This document shows, piece by piece, positions 1-6,029 of a DNA stretch of 9,697 nucleotides. The stretch comes from Deltaproteobacteria bacterium (GTDB taxonomy: Bacteria; Desulfobacterota; Binatia; Binatales; Binataceae): NCBI GenBank assembly GCA_027403435.1, contig DAHZDR010000314.1, positions 1-9,697 of the forward strand, in the 5' to 3' direction. A program made the translations under genes and the position numbers. The notes beneath the pieces are model-generated. The model searched no databases. It was not told the DNA's origin and worked only from the letters and a program-made list of their open reading frames with translations. The stretch's first letter is position 1. Each line of letters starts with the position of its first letter.

Positions 1-1010
1 TGCATATAGGCGGCGTTGAAGCCGATCGAAAAATCCGCGCCGCCGAATTCGACGTCGAGCGTTTCGCTGGCCTCGCCGACTTCGGGACTGGCCGACGAAA
101 CCGTCATGCTGCCGGCCGAAAAGGCGAGCTTCACGCCATGATAGCGCTCGTTCGAGAAAATCATCGCGCGCTTGATTGCGCGCAGCAGCGCGTCGCGTCC
201 GACCGCGATCTGGTAGCGCGACTCTTTCGGAATGACGCCGCGATAGTCGGGAAACTCGCCCTCCACCAGCCGCATCGAAACTTCCGAGGAGCCCCGCTTG
301 AGCCATGCGAGCTGGCCGTCGATACTCAGTTTTACTTCGGCTTCGCCGGCCTGATCGAGCAGTTTACGCAATTCCGCCAAACCCTTGCGCGGAATAATCG
401 CTCCGCCTTCCATCACGAAGCCGGGAGCCTCGCGATCCACCAGCGCCAGGCGATGGCCGTCGGTCGCGACCATGCGCACGCCCAAACCCTCGGCCGCTTC
501 GACATAAACGCCGCTCAGGTTGTAACGGGCTTCGTCGGGGCTGACGGCGAAAATCGTCCGATCGATCAGCGCCGCCAGGACCTCGCTGGCGATCGTCAGT
601 TCGCCCTTGACCGGCTTGCGGCCGCCCAGCGGTTCCTGCTTCGACGCCTGCGCGGGCATCGCCGGAAAACTGCGCGGATCCAGCCCCATCATTTTGAACC
701 GCGCCCGTCCGCAGCGCAGCTCGAACCAATCGCCGTCGAGCGACTTGAGCGTGACCTCGGCGCCTTCGGCCTCGCGCACCACTTCGAAAAGCTTGCGCGC
801 ATTGAGCGTCAAACCGCCCTTGTCGGCCCGCGAGCAGGCGATCTCAGTGCGGATTCCCACCTCGAGGTCGGTGGCGGAAAGGCGCAGCCGGTTGTCCTCG
901 GGTTCGAGCAGCACATGGCCCAGGATCGGCACGGTGTTACGCCGCTCGACGATTCCCTGGACCATCGCCAGCCCGTTCAAAAGAGCGATTCGATCTATGA
1001 CCAGTTCCAT
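1..1010 (-). CDS. dnaN: DNA polymerase III beta subunit (sliding clamp), 3' end beyond window
   Basis: This is the ring-shaped processivity clamp that tethers DNA polymerase III to DNA and recruits many repair and replication partners. Reading from the ATG at 1010, 336 complete residues are visible, starting MELVIDRIALLNGL. Clamp hallmarks are TVPILGHVLLE (about residues 26-36), SATDLEVGI (45-53), SPDEARYNLSGVYVE (157-171), VATDGHRLA (181-189) and EFPDYRGVIP (252-261). The window edge cuts the frame at GFNAAYM, which matches the start of the last clamp segment, so roughly the final 30-40 residues, including the C-terminal part of the partner-binding pocket, are missing by position and not by mutation. 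The start is supported by alignment to the usual N-terminus and by GGTGAT just upstream (1013-1018). The gene lies downstream of dnaA on the same strand, 253 bases away, as in many bacteria. Confidence 0.97.
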   Translation of the reverse strand, partial: MELVIDRIALLNGLAMVQGIVERRNTVPILGHVLLEPEDNRLRLSATDLEVGIRTEIACSRADKGGLTLNARKLFEVVREAEGAEVTLKSLDGDWFELRCGRARFKMMGLDPRSFPAMPAQASKQEPLGGRKPVKGELTIASEVLAALIDRTIFAVSPDEARYNLSGVYVEAAEGLGVRMVATDGHRLALVDREAPGFVMEGGAIIPRKGLAELRKLLDQAGEAEVKLSIDGQLAWLKRGSSEVSMRLVEGEFPDYRGVIPKESRYQIAVGRDALLRAIKRAMIFSNERYHGVKLAFSAGSMTVSSASPEVGEASETLDVEFGGADFSIGFNAAYM

Positions 1011-1033
1011 TTATCACCAGTAACATACGCGAC

Positions 1034-1083
1034 TACTGATCCTGATCTTTATCTTTATGGAGAAAGGATCAGTACAATCAGTA
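1034..1083. repeat. TACTGAT repeats: 10-bp inverted repeat plus direct copy in the dnaN leader
   Basis: TACTGATCCT (1034-1043) and AGGATCAGTA (1065-1074) are perfect 10-base inverted arms separated by 21 bases. A further ATCAGTA (1077-1083) directly repeats the right arm nine bases on. TACTGAT is therefore present three times in 50 bases. The block ends 24 bases before the dnaN start, so in mRNA it could form a leader hairpin. In DNA it overlaps the trio-like run. Confidence 0.7.
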
Positions 1084-1088
1084 GCGCC
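1061..1088 (-). promoter_or_regulatory. Putative DnaA-trio / basal unwinding element with GC-rich spacer
   Basis: On the minus strand, GGCG (1085-1088) is followed by CTACTGATTGTACTGATC and CTT (1064-1084). These form seven consecutive triplets with T in the middle, so the opposite strand has the conserved middle A of the DnaA-trio (3'-[G/A]A[T/A]-5'). Only the first and last triplets fit the trio at all three positions. The eighth triplet, TCT, breaks the run. The order boxes, GC-rich spacer, trios matches the basal unwinding system described for bacterial origins. Assignment is by inspection only. Confidence 0.45.
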
Positions 1089-1096
1089 TGTTGATT

Positions 1097-1115
1097 TGTG
1101 CATAACCGTGGAAAA
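1097..1115 (-). promoter_or_regulatory. Tandem DnaA boxes
   Basis: Two 9-mers in the same orientation lie one base apart. TTATGCACA (1097-1105) is a full match to the TTATNCACA consensus. TTTTCCACG (1107-1115) matches TTWTNCACA except for its last base. Their starts are 10 bp apart, about one helical turn, so bound DnaA protomers would sit on the same face. A weaker relative, AATCAACA, follows at 1089-1096 towards the trio-like run. Confidence 0.65.
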
Positions 1116-1263
1116 GCTTCGTAAATTAAAGGCTTTTTCCTGGGTATAATCTGTTGATGAAAAACCGTATGGAAGCCGCTTCACGGCCGCCTTAGGTTCG
1201 CTCTGTGCATACCCGGGCATTTGTCCAGACTTTCTCAACAGGCCGCTCCATCAGCCCAACCGC

Positions 1264-2628
1264 TCAGGCGGCGTTGGCTTGAGTGGTCTTCAACTCCCGT
1301 TCGATTTTATCGATCGAGAAGCGAAACGCCGAATCGTTCGCGATCCGCCGCGCGATCAGATTATGCGCGTGAATCACGGTCGAATGGTCGCGGCCGAAGG
1401 ACTCGCCGATCGCCGGGAACGAGGATTCCGTCAGCTTGCGGCACAGATACATCGCCACCTGCCGGCAGAAGGCGATATGTTGCGTGCGTTTCTTCGACTT
1501 CAGGTCGAGCAGCCGGATATGGAAGAAATCCGCGACGATTTTCTGGATGGTTTCGATATCGGGTTTCGGCTCGTGCGTGCGAATCAGGTCGCGCAGGGCC
1601 ATCCGGGCGAAATCCGTGGTGATGGGCGATTTGTCGATCGAGGCGAGCGCCGCGATCCGCGTCAGGCAGCCCTCCAGTTCGCGCACGTTGGCTGAAACGT
1701 TCTGCGCGATATACAGGGCGGCTTCCGCCGGCAACGGCAGATTTTCCAGCGCCGCCTTTTTCTGGATAATCGCGACCCGCGTCTCCAGGTCCGGCGGCGC
1801 GATATCGGCGATCAGGCCGGACTCGAAGCGATTGCGCAGCCGATCTTCGAGGCCGTTGATCTCCTTCGGCGTCTTGTCCGAAGTCAGCACAATCTGATGG
1901 CGCTCGGAGTGCAGCGAATTGAAGGTGTGAAAAAATTCCTCCTGGGTCCGTTCGCGGCCGGCCAGGAACTGCACGTCGTCGAGAATCAGGGCGTCAACGC
2001 GCCGGAATTTCTCCTTGAAATCGCCCATCCGATCGCGCCGGATGGAGTTGATCAATTCGTTCATGAAGACTTCGGCCGGCATGAACAGCACCTTGCAGCG
2101 GCCGTTGCCCGTCGCCCATATATGATGCCCGATCGCCGTCGCCAGATGGGTCTTGCCCAGTCCGACGCCGCCATAAATGAACAGCGGGTTGTATTTATCA
2201 CCCGGCTGATGGGCCACCGCGCGCGCCGCCGCGTGCGCGAACTGATTGCTTGCACCAACCACGAATTCGTTGAAGACATAGCGCGGCGGCAAGCCCGGAT
2301 GCAGATCGCCGCCGGCCGCCGGCGCCGGCCGTGACGGCGCCGGCGCGGGCTTGACCGGCGCGTCGACGCGCGCGCGCGTCGGCAACGCTTCGGCGTCGAA
2401 GGTTAATTTCACCACAATCGGCTCGCCCGCTTCGGCGGAGAGCGAATCGCGCAGCACCTCGTGGTAACGATCGCCCACCCATTCGCAGAAAAACCGATTG
2501 GGGGCTTCGATCGTCGCCGTGCGCTCCCGCAACTCCACGAAATTGAGCGGTTGTATCCAGGTCTCGTAACTAACCTGTCCCAAAGTTTCGCGAATTCGGT
2601 CAGTGGCTTTTTGCCAGACCTCGTTCAT
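1264..2628 (-). CDS. dnaA: Chromosomal replication initiator DnaA
   Basis: This AAA+ ATPase binds DnaA boxes and melts the origin to load the replicative helicase. It has 454 residues, a normal length. Domain I (about 1-80) has the SYETWIQPLNF helix-turn region, and domain II is a short Pro/Ala linker (about 82-112). Domain III carries Walker A GGVGLGKT (153-160), Walker B LILDD (214-218), sensor 1 LTSDK (248-252), the arginine-finger box RLRNRFESGL (263-272) and sensor 2 NVRELEG (314-320). Domain IV carries the box-reading signature RDHSTVIHAH (413-422). The ATG at 2628 is supported by a strong Shine-Dalgarno sequence, GAGGGGGG (2635-2642), six bases upstream. DnaA-box-like 9-mers at 2701-2732 lie in the upstream region, consistent with autoregulation (inferred). 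dnaN follows on the same strand. Confidence 0.99.
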   Translation of the reverse strand: MNEVWQKATDRIRETLGQVSYETWIQPLNFVELRERTATIEAPNRFFCEWVGDRYHEVLRDSLSAEAGEPIVVKLTFDAEALPTRARVDAPVKPAPAPSRPAPAAGGDLHPGLPPRYVFNEFVVGASNQFAHAAARAVAHQPGDKYNPLFIYGGVGLGKTHLATAIGHHIWATGNGRCKVLFMPAEVFMNELINSIRRDRMGDFKEKFRRVDALILDDVQFLAGRERTQEEFFHTFNSLHSERHQIVLTSDKTPKEINGLEDRLRNRFESGLIADIAPPDLETRVAIIQKKAALENLPLPAEAALYIAQNVSANVRELEGCLTRIAALASIDKSPITTDFARMALRDLIRTHEPKPDIETIQKIVADFFHIRLLDLKSKKRTQHIAFCRQVAMYLCRKLTESSFPAIGESFGRDHSTVIHAHNLIARRIANDSAFRFSIDKIERELKTTQANAA

Positions 2629-2700
2629 GCCGTACCCCCCTCGAGTGTTAGGGCGCCGTTCCCCGCGACGCCGGGTTGCCCGCCAAATTTGGTGCGCGAC

Positions 2701-2732
2701 TTACTCACAACCCCATCCACACCTGTTGATAA
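2701..2732. promoter_or_regulatory. Cluster of three imperfect DnaA boxes upstream of dnaA
   Basis: Three 9-mers fall within 32 bases: TTACTCACA (2701-2709, plus, one mismatch to TTATNCACA), CCATCCACA (2713-2721, plus, two mismatches) and TTATCAACA (2724-2732, minus, one mismatch). They lie 72-104 bases upstream of the dnaA start, a usual place for DnaA autoregulatory sites or for the upstream half of a bipartite origin. None is a perfect box. Confidence 0.5.
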
Positions 2733-3000
2733 TTCAAAATTCGACCGCGCCCGCGCGCGTTCCGCAAAAACAGTCGCACAGCTATCAACTCACCGGTTGA
2801 ACCGCCGCACCCCGCCCCACACTTTACTGAACAAAAACGACTGGAAACCCTGCGCTCGCGCCTGTTGGCCACGATTACGATCGCCGCCAGATTCGCTTCA
2901 AAAACCTCCCGGCGTCCGTGCCGGTCTGGTGGCGAAGTCATCGGTGTAAATTTTTTTGCGCGTTCATACAAGGCGCCTCGTCGCGGGGGATAGAAGCCTG

Positions 3001-3060
3001 TGATTTTTCACGGAAAATTTTTCGACAAAAAAAATCAGAAAGCTTCTTGCCTTTTAGTGA
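3001..3060. other. AT-rich block in the dnaA-hemL region
   Basis: By direct count 18 of these 60 bases are G or C, in sharp contrast to the GC-rich surroundings. It contains A and T runs, including AAAATTTTT and eight consecutive A. It could be a secondary unwinding region, an UP-element-like promoter context for hemL, or a nucleoid-protein site. The sequence alone does not decide. Confidence 0.5.
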
Positions 3061-3081
3061 ATTCGCGCTCTCACCGGAAAA

Positions 3082-3096
3082 TGGCTTCAGAAGCCA
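3082..3096. repeat. 15-bp palindrome in the hemL upstream region
   Basis: TGGCTTC (3082-3088) and GAAGCCA (3090-3096) are perfect inverted arms around a single A, ending 115 bases before the hemL start. The one-base centre suits a dimeric regulator site better than an RNA hairpin. No known operator is recognised. Confidence 0.5.
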
Positions 3097-3211
3097 ACTT
3101 GCCCGATCACCCGGATCTTGCCGCGCGCCCGCTTGATCATCCGCGCGCAATGATAAATCGTGGTGGCCAACGGCGCCGTCGGCCAAGGCGCACCCACCAA
3201 AGCGAATCCCG

Positions 3212-4501
3212 ATGAACCCGCCAACCAAAAACTCACAAGCGCTGTTCCGGCGCGCGGCGCAGCATATTCCTGGCGCGGTAAATTCACCGGTGCGGGCCTG
3301 GCGCGCGGTCGGCGGCGCGCCACGCTTTATCCATCGGGGGGAAGGCGCTTACCTGTTCGACGCCGACGGCAACCGGCTGATCGATTACGTCGGCTCCTAT
3401 GGACCCGCGATTCTCGGCCATGCCCATCCGGCGATCGTGGCTGCCGTGACGGACCAGGCGACGCGGGGTTTTTCGTTCGGCGCGCCGACCGAACTCGAGG
3501 TCGAACTGGCGGAGCGGATCGCGGCGGCGATTCCGATCGCCGAAAAGGTGCGGCTGGTCAGCTCGGGCACCGAAGCCGGCATGACCGCGCTGCGGATCGC
3601 GCGGGCCGCCACCGGACGTTCCGGGATTATCAAATTCGACGGCTGCTACCACGGCCACAGCGACGCCCTGCTGGTGCGCGCGGGGTCCGGCGCGATGACG
3701 CTCGGCGTGCCGGATTGCGCTGGCGTGCCGGAGGCGCTGGCGGCGCTAACGCGCGTCGCGCCCTACAATTCGCTCGCCGCGGTCGAAAATTATTTCGCCG
3801 CCGATCCCAGGGCGATCGCCGCGGTGATCGTCGAGCCGCTGGCGGCGAACATGGGCGTCGTGCCGCCGGCGCCGGGCTTTTTGAAGCAACTCGGCGAGCT
3901 GGTCCATCGCCACGGCGCGCTGCTGATTTGCGACGAGGTGATCACCGGCTTTCGCCTGCGTTATGGCGCCGCATACGAGCTATACCAGGCTGAACCCGAC
4001 CTGGTGATGCTCGGCAAAATTATCGGCGGCGGGTTGCCGATGGGCGCGATCGCGGGCCGCGCCGAGTTGATGGATCTGCTGGCGCCGGTCGGACCGGTCT
4101 ATCAGGCGGGCACGCTCTCGGGTCATCCGCTGGCGACGCGCGCGGGTCTCGAAACGCTAAAATTGCTCGCCGATCCAGAGGTTTACGCAAGGCTCGAAAG
4201 CGCGGGCGCGCGGCTGGCGGCGGGCTTGGCGGCGGCGCTCAAAGAAACCGGCCGCATCGGATGCGTCAATCGGGCGGGTTCGTTGTTAACCCTGTTCCTC
4301 GGAACTGATAGAGTGAGCGACGGCGCAAGCGCCCGCCGGGCCGATCCGGAGGCCTTCGCCCGATTTTTTCATGCGATGTTCGACCGTGGCGTCAACCTGC
4401 CGCCTTCCCAGTTCGAAGCGCTGTTCGTCTCGCTGGCGCATCGCGAGGCCGACCTCGACGCGACTCTCGAAGCCGCGCGCGCGGCGCTGGCGGCCGGCTG
4501 A
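3212..4501 (+). CDS. hemL: Glutamate-1-semialdehyde 2,1-aminomutase
   Basis: This PLP-dependent cytosolic enzyme converts glutamate-1-semialdehyde to 5-aminolevulinate, the tetrapyrrole (heme, corrin) precursor in the C5 pathway. It has 429 residues, typical length. Family motifs in order: IPGAVNSPVRAW (19-30), GPAILGHAHP (64-73), FSFGAPTE (87-94), SSGTEAGM (117-124), CYHGHSD (145-151), LLICDEVITGFR (237-248, D241 facing the PLP ring nitrogen), LGKIIGGGLPMGA (267-279, K269 the PLP Schiff-base lysine), GPVYQAGTLSG (294-304) and LPPSQFEALFVS (396-407). Several usually conserved positions differ: YNS for YND, AANMG for AGNMG, GAA for GAQ and SGHP for SGNP. The catalytic residues are present, so activity is expected. 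The Shine-Dalgarno sequence is weak, but this ATG matches the family N-terminus. atpZ follows after eight bases. Confidence 0.95.
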   Translation: MNPPTKNSQALFRRAAQHIPGAVNSPVRAWRAVGGAPRFIHRGEGAYLFDADGNRLIDYVGSYGPAILGHAHPAIVAAVTDQATRGFSFGAPTELEVELAERIAAAIPIAEKVRLVSSGTEAGMTALRIARAATGRSGIIKFDGCYHGHSDALLVRAGSGAMTLGVPDCAGVPEALAALTRVAPYNSLAAVENYFAADPRAIAAVIVEPLAANMGVVPPAPGFLKQLGELVHRHGALLICDEVITGFRLRYGAAYELYQAEPDLVMLGKIIGGGLPMGAIAGRAELMDLLAPVGPVYQAGTLSGHPLATRAGLETLKLLADPEVYARLESAGARLAAGLAAALKETGRIGCVNRAGSLLTLFLGTDRVSDGASARRADPEAFARFFHAMFDRGVNLPPSQFEALFVSLAHREADLDATLEAARAALAAG

Positions 4502-4509
4502 GGCGGCGG

Positions 4510-4749
4510 TTGCGCCGCACCGCTTGCATCATGGCCACGAACGGCATCCCGAGCGCGCGGATGTGGCGCTTCGCCGCGATCGGAGCGGAGTTTTTCTCGC
4601 CCATCCTGGGCGGCGCGATTCTGGGCTATTACCTCGACGAATATTTTCGCATCGCGCCGGCCCTGGCGGTTTCCGGCGTGCTGCTCGGCACGTTCATCGG
4701 GATGTACCGGCTGGTGGTCGAGCTCAAAAATTTCCAACGCGGTGATTGA
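4510..4749 (+). CDS. atpZ: AtpZ/AtpI-family F0F1 ATP synthase accessory protein
   Basis: This small inner-membrane protein (79 residues from TTG) is of the type found at the head of ATP synthase operons. Relatives are proposed to take part in magnesium/calcium handling or synthase assembly. Two membrane segments are visible, about residues 20-40 and 49-70. The core, SPILGGAILGYYLDEYF then VLLGTFIGMYRLV, has the family's glycine-rich first helix, a LD pair and a small-residue second helix. The start is uncertain. TTG at 4510 has GAGG (4500-4503) six bases upstream, overlapping the hemL stop. ATG at 4531 and ATG at 4561 are alternatives with no clear ribosome site, and either would keep the membrane core. 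Its TGA is directly followed by the atpI ATG, so the two are probably translationally coupled. Confidence 0.8.
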   Translation: MRRTACIMATNGIPSARMWRFAAIGAEFFSPILGGAILGYYLDEYFRIAPALAVSGVLLGTFIGMYRLVVELKNFQRGD

Positions 4750-5151
4750 ATGAACTGGCGGACGCCGGCGCTGGGCGCGATCCAGCGGACCACCGCGTTG
4801 CTGACGGTGACATTCGCCATCCTGATACTGGCGGCGGATTCGCGCGCCGCAGCCTTCGGCTGTCTGGCCGGCGGCGCGCTGATGATCGCCAACCTGGCGG
4901 CGCTCACGCTGGTCGGCCGGGCGATCATCGCGCTGGCGCAAGGCGGCGGCGTGGGTACGGCCGGGGTGATTCTGGCGCCGCTCAAGATGTTGGTCTTTAT
5001 TGTGCTGGCTTATTTCCTGATAACCACGACCCATCTCGATCCAGCCGGTTTTATGGCCGGCGCCTTGACTCAGTTCGTCGCGATCTTTATTGAAACCTGG
5101 CGCGCTTCGACGCGCGGCGCGTTGGTGCGTCCGGAGGACCAGCAGGCTTGA
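4750..5151 (+). CDS. atpI: ATP synthase protein I (AtpI), c-ring assembly factor family
   Basis: This is a 133-residue inner-membrane protein of the AtpI family, whose members help assemble the c-ring of F-type ATP synthase. Four hydrophobic segments are visible: about residues 10-28, 33-62, 72-92 and 98-115. Glycine-rich GCLAGGALMIANLAAL in the second resembles the conserved GxxxGxLxxxxN pattern of the family. The start follows the atpZ stop without any gap. GGTGAT (4741-4746) is placed as the 3' half of a Shine-Dalgarno sequence. The tail is polar (RGALVRPEDQQA), and the DNA encoding it includes the ribosome site of atpB. Identification relies on topology and position before atpB more than on strong motifs, because the family is poorly conserved. 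Confidence 0.82.
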   Translation: MNWRTPALGAIQRTTALLTVTFAILILAADSRAAAFGCLAGGALMIANLAALTLVGRAIIALAQGGGVGTAGVILAPLKMLVFIVLAYFLITTTHLDPAGFMAGALTQFVAIFIETWRASTRGALVRPEDQQA

Positions 5152-5840
5152 AACCGGTAAATTTCATCGAAATAATTGGCGACCATCTGGGCGGCCTGCC
5201 GCCGGTACTGGTCGGCACCTGGCTGGTGATGGCGATTCTGATTGTTTTCGCCCTGCTGGCGCGCCGCGCGATCAACGCCGCCGTCGATCCCACGATTCCC
5301 GACCACGGGATGTCGCTGCGCGCGGTCGGCGAGGTCATTACGGAGTGGCTCGACGGCTTCGTCGCCAACGTTTCGGAATTGCACGGATCGCGCCGCTTCG
5401 TGCCGTTCTTCGGCGCGCTTTTCGTCTTTATCCTGACGGCCAATTTCCTCGGTTTGATCCCGGGGATGGAACCGCCGACCAACGACACCAATCTGACTTT
5501 CGCCCTCGGCGCCATCTGCTTCTTTTATTACCTTTATCAAGGCTTCAAATCGCAGGGCGCGCACTACCTGAAGAGTTTTCTCGGTCCGATGCTGGTGCTG
5601 ACGCCGCTGATGATGCCGATCGAAGTGGCGGACAATCTGTTCCGGCCGTTTTCGCTCGGCGTTCGTCTGTTCGCCAACATGTTCGCCGACCATCAGGTGC
5701 TCGGCCTGTTCACTGGCCTCACCTACCTGGTGTTTCCGCTGGCGTTCTATGCGCTGGGCGCGATTGTCTGTATCGTGCAGGCGTTGGTCTTCACGATTCT
5801 GGCGGTCAGCTACGTGCGGATGGCCAGCGCGGAGCATTGA
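5148..5840 (+). CDS. atpB: F-type ATP synthase subunit a
   Basis: Subunit a forms the two ion half-channels against the rotor c-ring. The 230-residue protein has the classic motifs: NFLGLIPGMEPPT (99-111), MPIEVADNLFRPFSLGVRLF (156-175) and NMFADH (177-182), with the essential arginine at R173 (E. coli R210). The last helix reads IVQALVFTILAVSYVRMA (209-226), with Q211 at the position of E. coli Q252. E159 and H182 are likely channel residues by position. It is shorter than the E. coli protein, mainly at the N-terminus, as usual outside Gammaproteobacteria. The TTG start at 5148 overlaps the atpI stop (TTGA) and is set by GGAGGA (5133-5138) with a nine-base spacer. That implies translational coupling. 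Confidence 0.96.
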   Translation: MKPVNFIEIIGDHLGGLPPVLVGTWLVMAILIVFALLARRAINAAVDPTIPDHGMSLRAVGEVITEWLDGFVANVSELHGSRRFVPFFGALFVFILTANFLGLIPGMEPPTNDTNLTFALGAICFFYYLYQGFKSQGAHYLKSFLGPMLVLTPLMMPIEVADNLFRPFSLGVRLFANMFADHQVLGLFTGLTYLVFPLAFYALGAIVCIVQALVFTILAVSYVRMASAEH

Positions 5841-5842
5841 CG

Positions 5843-5891
5843 GACGGCCTCGGCCGTCAGATGGACGCCTGAAGGCGCCGAAATCGGCGCC
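5843..5891 (+). repeat. Two GC-rich inverted repeats after atpB
   Basis: GACGGCC (5843-5849) pairs with GGCCGTC (5852-5858). GGCGCCGA (5874-5881) pairs with TCGGCGCC (5884-5891); in practice this is a 7-bp stem with a four-base loop. Neither is followed by a T tract, so neither looks like a full intrinsic terminator. They sit in the 189-base atpB-atpE gap and could act as mRNA stabilisers, processing sites or attenuators. Confidence 0.6.
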
Positions 5892-6029
5892 GCGGACGCA
5901 TCGGGAATCAAGACAAGAGTTTATTCCGCGACCGGAATTCGGTCCGGCCGAAGTGGTGGTAGATGATAGAAGGCTGGGTTAGATAGCTTAGGGCCGAATA
6001 GCAGGCGCGGTAATCAAGGAGGAGCGAAA

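Larger units (their letters stand above)
1011..1263 (-). other. dnaA-dnaN intergenic region, candidate origin unwinding region (oriC)
   Basis: This 253-base non-coding gap holds several origin-like elements. On the minus strand, reading towards dnaN, they are: GTATGCACA (1204-1212, one mismatch to TTATNCACA); an imperfect AT-rich inverted repeat at 1110-1140; tandem boxes TTTTCCACG (1107-1115) and TTATGCACA (1097-1105); AATCAACA (1089-1096); a short GC stretch; and triplets resembling DnaA-trios (1064-1084). Placing the unwinding element between dnaA and dnaN is known from Bacillus subtilis. The region must also hold the dnaN leader. I see no convincing sigma-70 promoter for dnaN. The TATAAT at 1145-1150 lies on the plus strand without a good -35. 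Confidence 0.6.
2629..3211. other. Gene-free divergent region between dnaA and hemL
   Basis: These 583 bases contain no ORF I can support. Short frames on both strands lack family motifs, and the rpmH-rnpA pair often found upstream of dnaA is absent. The region must hold the divergent promoters of dnaA and hemL. Its dnaA-proximal part (2701-2732) has three imperfect DnaA boxes. Its hemL-proximal part has AT-rich tracts (2946-2957 and 3001-3060), a box-like TTTTTCACG (3004-3012) and a 15-bp palindrome (3082-3096). A weak -35/-10-like pair, TTGATC (3133-3138) and TAAATC (3154-3159), has only a 15-base spacer and is not convincing. Confidence 0.75.

Noticed and set aside
138..1094. Plus-strand open frame of 318 codons opposite dnaN
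   Set aside because: DnaN is unmistakable on the other strand. The plus frame has no recognisable domain and ends in the non-coding gap.
1110..1140. Inverted repeat GGAAAAGC / GCTTTTTCC as a dnaA terminator
   Set aside because: The stem is AT-rich with a bulge and is not followed by a T run on the dnaA strand; it also overlaps a DnaA box, so it is more likely part of the origin.
1145..1150. Perfect TATAAT on the plus strand in the dnaA-dnaN gap
   Set aside because: No TTGACA-like element at 15-19 bases upstream and no plus-strand gene downstream; transcription would run into dnaA in antisense. Probably chance in AT-rich origin DNA.
2705..2971. Minus-strand frame of 88 codons upstream of dnaA, tested as rpmH or another small conserved gene
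   Set aside because: It lacks L34-type basic sequence or any motif and covers the DnaA-box cluster.
2629..3211. Possible structured RNA or riboswitch upstream of hemL
   Set aside because: No recognisable conserved core; only a short palindrome and AT tracts, with no terminator-like stem before the start codon.
4369..5034. Minus-strand frame of 221 codons opposite hemL, atpZ and atpI
   Set aside because: It runs across three real genes, is Arg/Gln/Ala-rich and has no motif; it is a shadow of GC-rich coding sequence.
5070..5837. Minus-strand frame of 255 codons opposite atpB
   Set aside because: It is Arg/Gln/His-rich with no domain and lies opposite a clear subunit a gene.
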